The notes: generated by a model not told the origin, from the letters alone. 64,000 nucleotides of DNA from Flavobacteriales bacterium (GCA_023251075.1 JAHEZM010000008.1:1-64000), one strand, 5' to 3'. Shown: positions 1 through 9,513, counted from the first letter of the stretch. Numbers and translations: made by a program.

Positions 1-1
1 A

Positions 2-214
<213 letters not shown>

Positions 215-234
215 CACACTGAAAAGTAAAAATC

Positions 235-272
235 AAAAAAGCTCCGAAGCGGTTGGCCCAGGAGCTTTTTTT
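235..272 (+). terminator. Terminator-like hairpin between atpE and atpF
   Basis: An A-rich 5' flank followed by GCTCC pairs with GGAGC, and seven T follow, which is the shape of a rho-independent terminator. It sits inside the ATP synthase gene run. Partial termination here would give more atpE transcript than atpF transcript. That role is inference. Confidence 0.65.
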
Positions 273-304
273 AAATGCAAATAAATAAATAAAAGATAAA
301 ACCA

Positions 305-802
305 ATGAATCCTTTAGTAACCCCCGATTTCGGTCTCATTATTTGGACGACTCTAACTTTTTTTATTTTGCTTTTCCTTTTGGGGAAATTCGCGTGGAAA
401 CCTATCATGGGTGCCGTAAAAACAAGAGAAGACAATATTGAAAAAGCATTGTCATCAGCGAAAGAAGCTGAAGCTAAATTGGGTGAGTTGACTTCCCGTA
501 ATGAGCTATTGTTAGTGCAAGCCCGCAATGAAAGAGATTCAATGTTGAAAGAAGCCCGTGAAGCCAAAGAAGCAATAGTTACAGAGGCAAAAAATATAGC
601 GAAAGTTGAAGCAGGAAAAATTTTGGATGACGCGAAAAAAAGTATTCAAAACGAAAAAATGAAAGCCGTTACTGAGTTGAAAAACCAAGTAGCCTCTTTG
701 TCTATCGAAATCGCGGAAAAAATATTGAAACAGGAACTATCTGAAAAAGGCAAACAACAAGCTTTGGTAGATAACTTGGTGGAAGATGTAAATCTTAATT
801 AA
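305..802 (+). CDS. atpF: F1Fo ATP synthase subunit b
   Basis: This is the peripheral-stalk subunit that ties the Fo membrane sector to F1. At 165 residues it has the usual family length. One membrane helix lies near residues 10-30 (FGLIIWTTLTFFILLFLLGK), followed by a long charged, alanine- and glutamate-rich helix that would form the dimeric stalk. It ends two bases before atpH, so the two are probably translationally coupled. Identity rests on composition, length and gene order, which together are diagnostic. Confidence 0.95.
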   Translation: MNPLVTPDFGLIIWTTLTFFILLFLLGKFAWKPIMGAVKTREDNIEKALSSAKEAEAKLGELTSRNELLLVQARNERDSMLKEAREAKEAIVTEAKNIAKVEAGKILDDAKKSIQNEKMKAVTELKNQVASLSIEIAEKILKQELSEKGKQQALVDNLVEDVNLN

Positions 803-804
803 TT

Positions 805-1359
805 ATGCAGTCAAGAGCAGCCATAAGATACGCTAAGTCACTCATCGATCTTTCTTTGGAAAAAGGAGAGTTAGAGAAAGTGTTTGCCGATATGCAGTTA
901 ATTCAATCGGTTTGCAAAGATTCTAAGGAACTACAGGTTCTGTTAAATAGTCCGGTAGTAAATAGCGACAAAAAAGAAAGTATTTTAAGAGCTATCTTTC
1001 AAGATAAAGTGAGTGCTATTACTTTAGCCTTTCTTGTTATTTTAACAGCAAAAAGAAGAGAAGCTATTTTAAGAGACATTGCAGCAGCATTTATTGATAA
1101 ATATTACGAACACAAAAACATTTTACGTACGGTAATCCGCTCTGTAAACGGAGTAGGCGAAAGCGTTAAAAACAGAGTTCGTGAAATCGTTCGTGAAACT
1201 TACAAAAGTGAAGTAGAAATTGCTGAAGAATTTGACGCCAAATTGATTGGTGGATTTGTGTTGAAGGTAGGCGATAAACAAGTAGATGCAAGTATTAAAA
1301 CAAAATTGGAAAAACTGAGAAGAAATTTCAGTGATAATCCATACGTAGCAGATTTTTAA
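805..1359 (+). CDS. atpH: F1Fo ATP synthase subunit delta (OSCP)
   Basis: This is the delta/OSCP subunit that links the peripheral stalk to the top of the alpha3beta3 head. At 184 residues it is a typical length. The N-terminal helical bundle begins SRAAIRYAKSLIDLS and the C-terminal part carries the family segment EFDAKLIGGFVLKVGDKQVDASI. It is spaced two bases after atpF and 33 bases before atpA, as expected for a single transcript. Confidence 0.95.
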   Translation: MQSRAAIRYAKSLIDLSLEKGELEKVFADMQLIQSVCKDSKELQVLLNSPVVNSDKKESILRAIFQDKVSAITLAFLVILTAKRREAILRDIAAAFIDKYYEHKNILRTVIRSVNGVGESVKNRVREIVRETYKSEVEIAEEFDAKLIGGFVLKVGDKQVDASIKTKLEKLRRNFSDNPYVADF

Positions 1360-1392
1360 TTTAGGAACCCTTTTAATAAAAAGAGTAAAACA

Positions 1393-2970
1393 ATGGCAGA
1401 AGTTAAACCATCAGAAGTATCCGCAATTTTAAGACAACAATTGTCGGGACTTAAATCGCAAGCTGATTTGGATGAGGTTGGTACGGTATTGCAAATCGGT
1501 GACGGTATTGCGCGTGTATACGGACTAAACAATGTACAATCAGGGGAGTTAGTGGAATTTGAAAACGGATTACAATCTATCGTATTAAACCTTGAAGAAG
1601 ACAATGTAGGTTTGGTATTGTTAGGAAGTGCGAAAGGAATAAAAGAAGGTGCAACAGTAAAACGTACAGGTAAAATTGCTTCTATCCAAACAGGAGAAGG
1701 TATTGTAGGTCGTGTTGTAAACACTTTAGGTGAACCAATAGATGGTAAAGGCCCAATTACAGGTCAATTGTATGAAATGCCATTGGAGAGAAAAGCTCCA
1801 GGGGTAATCTACCGTCAGCCAGTAAACGAACCCATGCAAACGGGTATCAAAGCAATCGATGCAATGATTCCGGTGGGAAGAGGTCAGCGTGAGTTGATCA
1901 TTGGTGACCGTCAAACCGGTAAAACAACAGTGGCAATTGATACCATCATCAACCAAAAAGAATTTTTTGATGCAGGACAACCTGTATTCTGTATATATGT
2001 GGCTATCGGACAAAAAGGGTCTACAGTTGCCAACACATTAAAAACATTAGAAGATGCGGGCGCAATGGCTTACACGGTTATTGTTGCGGCAACTGCATCT
2101 GATCCTGCAGCTTTGCAATTCTACGCTCCATTTACTGGTGCTGCGATTGGAGAATATTTCCGTGATACAGGCAGACCTGCCTTGATTGTTTATGATGATT
2201 TATCTAAACAAGCAGTTGCTTACCGTGAGGTGTCTTTGTTATTAAGAAGACCACCAGGACGTGAGGCTTATCCAGGTGACGTATTCTACTTACACTCAAG
2301 ATTACTGGAAAGAGCTGCTAAAGTGAATGCTTCTGATTCTATCGCTGCAAGCATGAATGACCTTCCTGCTTCTTTGAAAGGAATCGTTAAAGGAGGTGGT
2401 TCATTAACCGCATTACCAATTATCGAAACACAAGCGGGTGACGTTTCTGCATATATCCCTACCAACGTAATTTCTATTACCGACGGACAGATATTCTTGG
2501 AATCGAACTTATTCAACGCAGGTGTTCGTCCGGCCATCAACGTAGGTATCTCTGTATCACGTGTAGGTGGTAACGCACAAATTAAATCGATGAAGAAAAT
2601 TTCCGGTACATTAAAATTAGACCAGGCTCAATACCGCGAGTTAGAAGCGTTTGCGAAATTTGGTTCTGACTTAGATGCTACCACTAAAGGAGTTATCGAC
2701 AAAGGTGCGCGTAACGTGGAAATTTTGAAACAAGCACAAAACTCTCCAATGACAGTAGAAAAACAAGCTGCTATCATCTTTGCGGGAACCAACGGTTTGT
2801 TATCTAAAGTTCCGGTGAATAAGGTGAAAGAATTCGAAGTAGAATACTTGGGTATTTTAGATGCAACTCATAAAGATGTGTTGGCTTCTATCAAAGCAGG
2901 AAAACTGACTGATGAAGTGGTAGAAACACTGACTAAAGTTGCAAAAGAATTAGCTAACAAATACGCATAA
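1393..2970 (+). CDS. atpA: F1Fo ATP synthase subunit alpha
   Basis: This is the non-catalytic nucleotide-binding subunit of the F1 head. The 525-residue protein is full length. The P-loop [11 protein letters not shown] lies near residues 170-180, and the conserved segments [20 protein letters not shown] (the alpha family signature region) and [10 protein letters not shown] follow. The N-terminal beta-barrel domain contains the usual [10 protein letters not shown] motif. atpD (beta) and atpC (epsilon) are not in this cluster; in many Bacteroidota they form a separate locus. Confidence 0.98.
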   Translation: MAEVKPSEVSAILRQQLSGLKSQADLDEVGTVLQIGDGIARVYGLNNVQSGELVEFENGLQSIVLNLEEDNVGLVLLGSAKGIKEGATVKRTGKIASIQTGEGIVGRVVNTLGEPIDGKGPITGQLYEMPLERKAPGVIYRQPVNEPMQTGIKAIDAMIPVGRGQRELIIGDRQTGKTTVAIDTIINQKEFFDAGQPVFCIYVAIGQKGSTVANTLKTLEDAGAMAYTVIVAATASDPAALQFYAPFTGAAIGEYFRDTGRPALIVYDDLSKQAVAYREVSLLLRRPPGREAYPGDVFYLHSRLLERAAKVNASDSIAASMNDLPASLKGIVKGGGSLTALPIIETQAGDVSAYIPTNVISITDGQIFLESNLFNAGVRPAINVGISVSRVGGNAQIKSMKKISGTLKLDQAQYRELEAFAKFGSDLDATTKGVIDKGARNVEILKQAQNSPMTVEKQAAIIFAGTNGLLSKVPVNKVKEFEVEYLGILDATHKDVLASIKAGKLTDEVVETLTKVAKELANKYA

Positions 2971-2974
2971 AATT

Positions 2975-3030
2975 AAAGTTTAGAGTTCAGGGTTTGTTCT
3001 AACCTTGAACTTTAAACCTTGAACTTTGAA
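2975..3030 (+). repeat. Intergenic repeat with imperfect hairpin between atpA and atpG
   Basis: The segment AAGTTTAGAGTTCAGGGTT is an imperfect inverted copy of AACCTTGAACTTTAAACTT-like sequence 7 bases later. CCTTGAACTTT also recurs directly twice before atpG. Such TTGAACTTT-rich fillers are frequent between Bacteroidota genes. It could fold in the mRNA between the two coding regions; no function is claimed. Confidence 0.5.
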
Positions 3031-3038
3031 CATTTTAT

Positions 3039-3917
3039 ATGGCCAATTTAAAGGAAACAAGAAGCAGAATAATCTCGGTAAAGTCGACGATGCAGATTAC
3101 CAGCGCCATGAAAATGGTGTCGGCTGCAAAGCTTAAAAAAGCTACCGACGCGATTACCCAAATGAGGCCTTATGCTGAAAAACTTCAGGAAATACTTTCT
3201 AACGTATCTTCTTCTACTAAAGATATTGAAGGGGGGGTGTTTTCAAAAGTTCGTCCGGTTAAAAAAGTATTGATCATTGCCATTACCTCCAATCGTGGAT
3301 TGTGTGGTGGATTCAATGCTAACGTTTTAAAAGGTGTGTTAAGCATCATTAAAAACGATTACGCTGAATTAAATGCTCAAGGTAATGTGGAAATATTGGC
3401 GATTGGTAAAAAATCGACCGACTATTTTAAAACCCGCGGTAAAATTGCCAAAACAAACACTGAGATATACGCTGAATTGAATTTCAATAATGCAGCAGAA
3501 ATTGCTCAAGATGTAATGAATGATTTTTCCGAAGGAAAATACGATGAAGTTCGATTAGTGTACAATCAGTTTAAAAATGCTGCTACACAAATTGTTCAAA
3601 ACGAAAAATTTCTTCCAATTACTGCTACTAAAAATAGCGATGGAAATGCAAGTAATAACGATTATATCTTCGATCCAAACAAAGAAGAAATCATTATTAA
3701 TTTGATTCCAAAATCTTTGAAAACGCAATTTTACAAAGCAATGTTGGATTCTCAGGCAGGTGAACACGGAGCGCGAATGACGGCAATGCATAAAGCAACC
3801 GATAATGCAAAAGCGATGGCTCGTGACCTTACCTTACAATACAATAAAGCTCGTCAGGCAGCCATTACAAACGAGATCCTGGAAATTGTGGGTGGTGCTG
3901 AAGCATTGAATAATTAA
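3039..3917 (+). CDS. atpG: F1Fo ATP synthase subunit gamma
   Basis: This is the central rotor shaft of F1. The 292 residues have the family length and both terminal helices. The N-terminal helix reads SRIISVKSTMQITSAMKMVS, and the C-terminal helix carries GARMTAMHKATDNAKAM and ends ITNEILEIVGGAEAL, the gamma signature. The Rossmann-like middle contains SNRGLCGGFNANV. A terminator follows directly, so this is the last gene of the run. Confidence 0.97.
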   Translation: MANLKETRSRIISVKSTMQITSAMKMVSAAKLKKATDAITQMRPYAEKLQEILSNVSSSTKDIEGGVFSKVRPVKKVLIIAITSNRGLCGGFNANVLKGVLSIIKNDYAELNAQGNVEILAIGKKSTDYFKTRGKIAKTNTEIYAELNFNNAAEIAQDVMNDFSEGKYDEVRLVYNQFKNAATQIVQNEKFLPITATKNSDGNASNNDYIFDPNKEEIIINLIPKSLKTQFYKAMLDSQAGEHGARMTAMHKATDNAKAMARDLTLQYNKARQAAITNEILEIVGGAEALNN

Positions 3918-3935
3918 AAGAGTTATATATATAAT

Positions 3936-3967
3936 AAAAAAGCCTCTGTAAAACAGAGGCTTTTTTA
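3936..3967 (+). terminator. Rho-independent terminator after atpG
   Basis: AAAAAAGCCTCTG pairs with CAGAGGCTTTTTT around a four-base loop. A tracts and T tracts flank both sides, so it can act in both directions. It lies between the convergent atpG and the adenylate cyclase gene. Confidence 0.92.
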
Positions 3968-4005
3968 TTTACGGAGTTCATTGCGAACTATGTTTTAATT
4001 CTATC

Positions 4006-7000
4006 TCACTTCTGCTCCAATCTTTTTCTAATTTGCTGAAGGTATTTTTGTTTCGCCTCTTCACGCATCTCGCTTGCAGTTTTCGTGAAGTACTTATGCG
4101 CTCCAAGAAATTTCACTTGAATTGGATCCCAATCATCGGCATTTTTAATTCCGCCGTAATCCAGCAATTCTTGTTGAAGAGTAGAACTAATTTTTTCAAA
4201 ATCATCTCTTCCTAAGTAATCTAAATCGGCATCACAAATAATTTCTTCCAAATGATTGGTTGGATTTTGAGGAATACGTGTGGCCATAATCATTCCTTCT
4301 ATGATATCAATTTGTGAATCGGTGAAGCCATAACCAGGTAATATTTCTTTGGCGAATTTTACGCCTTCAGGTTCATTACTCCAGTATTTATTCAAGAAGC
4401 CTGCATCATGCAATAACGCAGCCATTTTCACCAACATTAATTCTTCAGGATCTAAACCTTCTGCCTTTCCTATTCTTTCTGCTGCATGCAATACATCTCT
4501 GGTATGATGCGGGCCATGATAGTATAAATTTTCAGGAAGTTCTTTTTCTAACTTAGCCAACACAAATTGTTTTACCTTATTGTAATTCAATTTGCTGTAA
4601 ACATTGAAATGGTGAAGCTCTTGAAAAGCAATATTTGGAATTTGACCTAAGCGATCTTTCGATAATTCAGCCTTAATTCCCTTCACAAAATACATATCGA
4701 TTTCGCCTTTATTTTTCACCGGAATTTTACCTCGATACTCACAATCGAAATACTCACTCACCATATTGTAAGTAGTTCCTGAAATATTGATATGGCCCGG
4801 CTGAGAGCTCGATTCCATTCTACTGGCTGTATTCACGGTATCGCCCCAAATATCGTAAGCGAATTTTTTCTTTCCTACCACACCGGCAATAATTTCTCCG
4901 GTATGTAACCCTATTCTCAATTCCCATCTTGGAGCATCGGGAGCCGCCTTTGTTTGCGAATCCAGCATGAAAGCCTGCATACGCATTGCAGCCAAAATAC
5001 AATCTACAGGATTGGTTTTATTTCTGATGGGAACACCACCGGCAGCCATATAGGCATCACCACTGGTTTTAATTTTTTCGATATTGTGTTTGTCGGCAAT
5101 ATCATCAAAAGCATTGAATGCTTTATCCAGTTCTGCTACCAATTCTGCCGGACGCAAGCGCTCAGCAATCTGGGTAAACCCTTTAAAGTCGGCAAACATC
5201 ACGGTTACCATTCTATAGTGACGTGGTGCTGCTCTACCCGTACTTAATAATTCCTTAGCTGTTTCAGCTGGTAAAATATTCAGTAATAATTGCTCAGTTT
5301 TATTTTTTTCTATTTCGAGTTTTTCTTTTTGTTCTTCAATCTCCGCCCGTTTTTGAACTACTTCCTCCGTTCTTTGCTGAACCTTATATTCCAACACTCT
5401 TTTTTGGGTTTTGATAATGGCAACACGAGAATAATAAACCCCTAAAACGATGGCTAAAATAATAGCAATGGCAAAAGTTCTAAACCACCAGGTCATCCAA
5501 AATGGAGGATTGATAATGATTTTAAGCGATGCAAATTCTTTTGATTCCACACCATCACTATTCATCGCTTTCACTTTAAAAGTATAAATTCCCGGATCCA
5601 AATTCGTAAAACTCACTTCACGTTTATTTCCTACATCCTGCCACTCATCAATAAAGCCTTCCAGCATATATTTGTAGCGATTGTTCTCGGGAGAGGTAAA
5701 ATGCAAACCGGTATAGCGAATGGTAATAGCATTATCAACATAAGGAATTTCGATCAGCTCCAAGGCACTTATATCTTTGCGAATAATAGAGTTCACGCCG
5801 GGTTCAATCAACTTGTTGGAAAGCAACAACCCAATCAATGAAATTTGTGGAGGAACTTTATTCAGCTTAACGTCGGCAGGATAAAAAGCATTGAAGCCAT
5901 TCACCCCACCAAAAAATAATTCGCCGCTTTTCGATTGATAATAAGCCCCTCTGTTGTATTCATTGCTCTGTAATCCATCCTCTTCATGAAAGGTTCTGAA
6001 TTTGCGGGTGGCTGGATCAAAACGCGACAAGCCCTTATTGGTACTCACCCACAATAATTTTGCATTTACATCTTTTAAAATACCATATACTACGTTGTTG
6101 CTTAACCCTTCTTGTTCGGTGTAATGCTGGGCTCTTCCCGATGTAATTTCATATTGATTGATTCCACCTCCATAAGTTCCTAGCCACAATACTCCTTTTG
6201 GAAATTCTTCGATACATAAAATAGCATCGTTATTTAAGGAATGCATTACATTTTTTTCGTGAAGGATACGTGCAAATTGAAGTTTCTCAATTTGATTCGG
6301 ATTTAAAACTTTGTTTAATCCACTTCCGTTAGTTCCAATCCAAACCGTACGGTCCAAGGATTCAAAAATACAATTGATGGCCCCTCGTCCCAATCCCTTA
6401 AAATTATTTACGTTATAGGAATACCAATAAGATTTGTCTTGTTTGGTACTCATCACAATCAAATTTTCTCTTCCGCCAAACCAGATATTTCCACGCGAAT
6501 CACAAAGAATAGAATATACCGCTTCGGTGAAGCGACTAACTCCAGGAAGGATAAATGGTTTTAAAACAAAACTGGTATCGCCTTGTTTTTGCACCACAAA
6601 AACGCCATGATCGGTTCCTGCAATAACTCTTTTTTGACTATCAAAACACAAAGAGTAAACCTCTTTAATAACGCCTACATTAACTTTAATAAGCTTTCCG
6701 GTTTTTCTGTTTATTCTACACAATCCTTTTTCACTTCCTACCCAGGTGTAACCCTGATCATCCTCACAAACAGACCATACGTTAATGGAATGAGTAGTAT
6801 TATCCCAATACTCATCCAAAGAATAATACTGTAATTTTTGTTTTAATTTATCGAATTTACAAACCCCCTTATCGTTGGCAATCCAAAGGATTCCGCCTCT
6901 ATCCTGAAATATTTTATTTATTCTGTTATTCGATAGTGAATGCTCTTTAATAGGATCACTGAAATATCTTTTGAAAGCGAAGTTAGAATCCTGACCCTTA

Positions 7001-7938
7001 TATAAATTGAGATCTACAGAATTTAAACCGTATTCTGTTCCTACCCACATCACTCCTTCCTGATCTTCATAAATTGCGCGTACATTGTTATTCGATAAAC
7101 TGTGTGATTTGTATTCGCTATGCATGAAAATCTGACTAAAAACTTTAATCTCTTTTGCGTTAGTTTCATCAATGATTAATCTGTTTAAGCCATGTACCGT
7201 TCCTACCCATATTTCCCCTTTAAAGTCTTCATATAAACTAGTTACATAATTATCAGAAAGCTTATTCCCATTGCTATTTCCTTGTAAAACGCGAGTGATT
7301 TTCTCCCCCTTTGCATCATAGTAGCAAAGACCCTTATCGGTACCTATCCATAAAAATCCTGAAGCATCCTGAATAATAGAAGTAATATTATTAGACGGAA
7401 TAGTTCCTTCGTCTTTTTTGCGATTAACAAAGTGTTTCACTTCAATGGATTCGAGTTTTTCGGAAGTGAGTGCAATTCTACTCAATCCGCCATCTCGCAT
7501 ACCTACCCAAATGTATCCGATACTATCGCGACACAAAGATTGAATATACAACTTACTGGCAGCCAAAGAAGCGCCTGCTACGTTGGCTAAAGAAACAAAT
7601 TCATTGCTGCTAATGTTGTAAATATTCAACCCGGTAGAAGTTCCTATCCAAATAAAACCTCGGGGATCATATACTAAACTGGTAATTCTGTTATTGCTTA
7701 AAGAAACACTATCGAAAGGATTGGGTTTAAACCGAATGAAATTATAACCATCGTACCTGTTCAGTCCATCCTGAGTGGCGAACCACATAAACCCTCTTCC
7801 ATCCTGAATAATATCGGTAACGATATTGTGCGATAAACCATCATGCGTGCTTAACCTCCCGAATTTGATATCCTCTTGTTGCGCAAAAAGCGCAGAAAAA
7901 CAGGACATCGTTAATAGTAGGGATAGAATTCTTTTCAT
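4006..7938 (-). CDS. Propeller sensor fused to class III adenylate cyclase and HD domain
   Basis: A 1310-residue envelope sensor likely to make cAMP. A signal peptide (residues 1-19) precedes about 14 Reg_prop blades (roughly 25-690) with recurring WIGT.xGL motifs, which suggests two seven-blade propellers. A Y_Y_Y domain (about 730-810), one membrane helix (about 815-836) and a coiled coil (about 840-885) follow. The cyclase domain (about 888-1088) keeps the metal aspartates in FADFKGFT and TSGDAY, the lysine in EKIKTSGD and the YDIWGDTVNTASRME segment, a pattern fitting adenylate rather than guanylate cyclase. The C-terminal HD domain (about 1140-1290) has HHTRDV, HD at about 1177 and a later aspartate-rich CDADLDYL. 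The ligand is unknown. The HD part could be a phosphodiesterase or phosphohydrolase; this is inference. Confidence 0.92.
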   Translation of the reverse strand: MKRILSLLLTMSCFSALFAQQEDIKFGRLSTHDGLSHNIVTDIIQDGRGFMWFATQDGLNRYDGYNFIRFKPNPFDSVSLSNNRITSLVYDPRGFIWIGTSTGLNIYNISSNEFVSLANVAGASLAASKLYIQSLCRDSIGYIWVGMRDGGLSRIALTSEKLESIEVKHFVNRKKDEGTIPSNNITSIIQDASGFLWIGTDKGLCYYDAKGEKITRVLQGNSNGNKLSDNYVTSLYEDFKGEIWVGTVHGLNRLIIDETNAKEIKVFSQIFMHSEYKSHSLSNNNVRAIYEDQEGVMWVGTEYGLNSVDLNLYKGQDSNFAFKRYFSDPIKEHSLSNNRINKIFQDRGGILWIANDKGVCKFDKLKQKLQYYSLDEYWDNTTHSINVWSVCEDDQGYTWVGSEKGLCRINRKTGKLIKVNVGVIKEVYSLCFDSQKRVIAGTDHGVFVVQKQGDTSFVLKPFILPGVSRFTEAVYSILCDSRGNIWFGGRENLIVMSTKQDKSYWYSYNVNNFKGLGRGAINCIFESLDRTVWIGTNGSGLNKVLNPNQIEKLQFARILHEKNVMHSLNNDAILCIEEFPKGVLWLGTYGGGINQYEITSGRAQHYTEQEGLSNNVVYGILKDVNAKLLWVSTNKGLSRFDPATRKFRTFHEEDGLQSNEYNRGAYYQSKSGELFFGGVNGFNAFYPADVKLNKVPPQISLIGLLLSNKLIEPGVNSIIRKDISALELIEIPYVDNAITIRYTGLHFTSPENNRYKYMLEGFIDEWQDVGNKREVSFTNLDPGIYTFKVKAMNSDGVESKEFASLKIIINPPFWMTWWFRTFAIAIILAIVLGVYYSRVAIIKTQKRVLEYKVQQRTEEVVQKRAEIEEQKEKLEIEKNKTEQLLLNILPAETAKELLSTGRAAPRHYRMVTVMFADFKGFTQIAERLRPAELVAELDKAFNAFDDIADKHNIEKIKTSGDAYMAAGGVPIRNKTNPVDCILAAMRMQAFMLDSQTKAAPDAPRWELRIGLHTGEIIAGVVGKKKFAYDIWGDTVNTASRMESSSQPGHINISGTTYNMVSEYFDCEYRGKIPVKNKGEIDMYFVKGIKAELSKDRLGQIPNIAFQELHHFNVYSKLNYNKVKQFVLAKLEKELPENLYYHGPHHTRDVLHAAERIGKAEGLDPEELMLVKMAALLHDAGFLNKYWSNEPEGVKFAKEILPGYGFTDSQIDIIEGMIMATRIPQNPTNHLEEIICDADLDYLGRDDFEKISSTLQQELLDYGGIKNADDWDPIQVKFLGAHKYFTKTASEMREEAKQKYLQQIRKRLEQK

Positions 7939-7977
7939 TCAGTGATTTATGAAATCTAATGTAGGGATTTTCAAGTG

Positions 7978-8003
7978 AACTTGCCTTAATAGCAGGGCAA
8001 GTT
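7978..8003. repeat. Inverted repeat upstream of the cyclase gene
   Basis: AACTTGCC and GGCAAGTT form perfect 8-base arms around a 10-base loop. On the plus strand Ts follow, so it can look like a terminator, but no plus-strand gene ends here. On the minus strand it lies 19 nt upstream of a TAGATTTC box (7958-7951) that resembles a -7 element and is 12 nt before the cyclase start. It may be an operator for the cyclase gene or the 3' end of the DSYS-repeat transcript. Confidence 0.35.
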
Positions 8004-8022
8004 TTTAACAAGAAAGAAAAAT

Positions 8023-8534
8023 TTATTTCCCTGTTTTAGGATCAAACAAGCCCATTTGCGGTTTTTTCCTTTTTTTAGCAGGCTCTTCACGAATTCTGTG
8101 TTTTTTGCCTTTCCAAAAAACAAGATAATCATACCAGCGTTTGGTGTGGTATTTTTCTTTCGGCCTATCGTATCCTCTCGGACGTTTTCTTGCGGAGGAA
8201 TAAGAGTCATGAAACTTTTCTTTTTTGTGCTGCCGCGATGGGGAAGAATATGAATCATGAAAATTCATTTTTCTGTGTTTCGTTGGACGAACAGAATAGC
8301 TATCGCCTTTGCCCCGTTTACCGGCACCTTTATTTTCATTATTGCGAAAACTTCGTTTAATACGGCGTGATTTTTTGTCGCTAATTCTTCCGCTATATGC
8401 TTCATTGGGATTGGATCGCCGAACTTTTCTGTCCTTCTTGTAGTGAACAGCATAGGGATCACTAAACCGCCGTTCGTTGCGTTTGTTCGAACTTCTTACG
8501 CTGTAAGAGTCGTCACCTGAATAGTGCTTGTCTC
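8023..8534 (-). pseudogene. Out-of-frame continuation of the DSYS-repeat lipoprotein
   Basis: Downstream of the 11-A run (8535-8545), the alternate frame stays open for about 170 codons to a stop at 8023. It continues the same repeat unit: GDDSYSV, GDSYSV, NFHDSYSS and KFHDSYSS, separated by lysine- and arginine-rich linkers. The tail is basic and tryptophan-containing, ending MGLFDPKTGK. This frame has no plausible start of its own near the junction. Ten A instead of eleven would join it to the preceding frame and give a lipoprotein of about 264 residues. It may be a sequencing error, a phase-variable state or a slippage product. Confidence 0.65.
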
Positions 8535-8818
8535 TTTTTTTTTTTCGATGAAAAACTATCGTAGAATTTCAACCTCCTTTTACTGTTCCCTTTAGTGGAA
8601 TAGGAATCTCGATAATCCGACTTACCGCGTTTTCTTGATTGGGTAGAATAGGAGTCTTTGTATTTTTGTCGTTTGTTGCTGTATCCCGACGAGCTATAGC
8701 TATCACGATAATCCGTTGAGCCACGAGGGGTTTTCACCGAATCGTCGTAATACTTCTCGCTACAGCCCGAAAAAGCCACAGCGATAAGCACTGTAAAATA
8801 TAAAAGAAAATGATTCAA
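8513..8818 (-). CDS. Small DSYS-repeat lipoprotein (N-terminal frame)
   Basis: The 101-residue reading frame starts with a lipoprotein signal peptide whose lipobox is FSGC (Cys at residue 19), so membrane anchoring after secretion is expected. The mature part is made of short repeats with the core DYRDSYS / YKDSYS / YDSFS, each followed by a basic linker. After the fourth repeat a run of 11 A (8545-8535) shifts the frame and translation ends after KKKKRQALFR. The repeat continues in another frame down to 8023. The gene starts 22 bases after the ferritin stop and is probably cotranscribed with it. I do not recognise the family. Confidence 0.65.
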   Translation of the reverse strand: MNHFLLYFTVLIAVAFSGCSEKYYDDSVKTPRGSTDYRDSYSSSGYSNKRQKYKDSYSTQSRKRGKSDYRDSYSTKGNSKRRLKFYDSFSSKKKKRQALFR

Positions 8819-8840
8819 AAATTAACTAATGGTTAAGTTG

Positions 8841-9362
8841 TTACTGTCCCTTTGCTCCCGTTGAAACCGATTGACCGGTAAGATTTTCAAGGTCTCTATC
8901 GAAAAGATACAAACCTCCTTTATCATTACCAATCAAATTTATTTTATCCATAATTTTTCTGGCAGTAGCTTCCTCTTCAATTTGTTCAGCCACGTACCAT
9001 TGCATAAAATTATGTGTTGTAAAATCTTTTTCTTTCAAGCAAGTATCTACTACTTTATTAATTTCCTCGGATACAAAAACCTCATGCTTAAACAAGCCCT
9101 GAAACAAAGCAGTTAACGAAGTAAAACTGGATGCTGGTTGCTTAATTGCAGGAATTTTTGCTTGTCCGCCTCTTTCATTTACATACCTCACCAACTTCAG
9201 CATATGTATTCTTTCTTCGTCGGAATGACGGTATAAAAATTCGGATGTTCCGCTTAAGCCTTGATTTTCGGCCCACGAAGCCATTGCTAAATATAGATTT
9301 GAAGAATCAGCTTCTAATTGAATTTGCTTGTTCAGCGTTTCCTGCACTTTTTTATTTAACAT
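8841..9362 (-). CDS. Non-heme ferritin
   Basis: An iron-storage four-helix bundle protein of the bacterial ferritin (Ftn) type, expected to oxidise and store iron in a 24-mer. Ferroxidase ligands are visible: E in LEADSSNLYLAMASWAE, E and H in RHSDEERIHMLKL, and the QIEEE cluster later. I chose the start MLNKKVQETLNKQI at 9362. It matches the usual family N-terminus, and a TATGTTTG promoter box (9393-9386) lies just upstream of it. The frame stays open to another ATG at 9416 that would add 18 residues. The DSYS-repeat lipoprotein follows on the same strand. Confidence 0.93.
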   Translation of the reverse strand: MLNKKVQETLNKQIQLEADSSNLYLAMASWAENQGLSGTSEFLYRHSDEERIHMLKLVRYVNERGGQAKIPAIKQPASSFTSLTALFQGLFKHEVFVSEEINKVVDTCLKEKDFTTHNFMQWYVAEQIEEEATARKIMDKINLIGNDKGGLYLFDRDLENLTGQSVSTGAKGQ

Positions 9363-9385
9363 ATACCCGTCCTGTTGATGTAACT

Positions 9386-9393
9386 CAAACATA
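9386..9393 (-). promoter_or_regulatory. Bacteroidota -7 box for ferritin
   Basis: On the minus strand the sequence is TATGTTTG, a full match to TAnnTTTG, ending 24 nt upstream of the ATG at 9362. No clear -33 TTTG was found. It supports the shorter ferritin start. Confidence 0.45.
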
Positions 9394-9505
9394 GCATTTT
9401 TAAGTCGCTTTTCCATGAATTAAAAAGGGAAAATTGTTAAAAATAAATTGTTGATATAGAAAAGGTGACCTTTTTAAAGTTTTTCCATTAAGGGGAAAAA
9501 GAAAT

Positions 9506-9513
9506 TACTTTTG
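9506..9513 (+). promoter_or_regulatory. -7 box directly before the truncated hemoglobin
   Basis: TACTTTTG matches TAnnTTTG and ends only four bases before the ATG at 9518, so transcription would begin at or next to the start codon. No good -33 element was seen. Confidence 0.45.

Noticed and set aside
7978-8003. Copy of the ACTACCC box before the cyclase gene
   Set aside because: The inverted repeat is at a similar distance from a TAGATTTC box, but its sequence (AACTTGCC / GGCAAGTT) is different, so it is not counted in the regulon.
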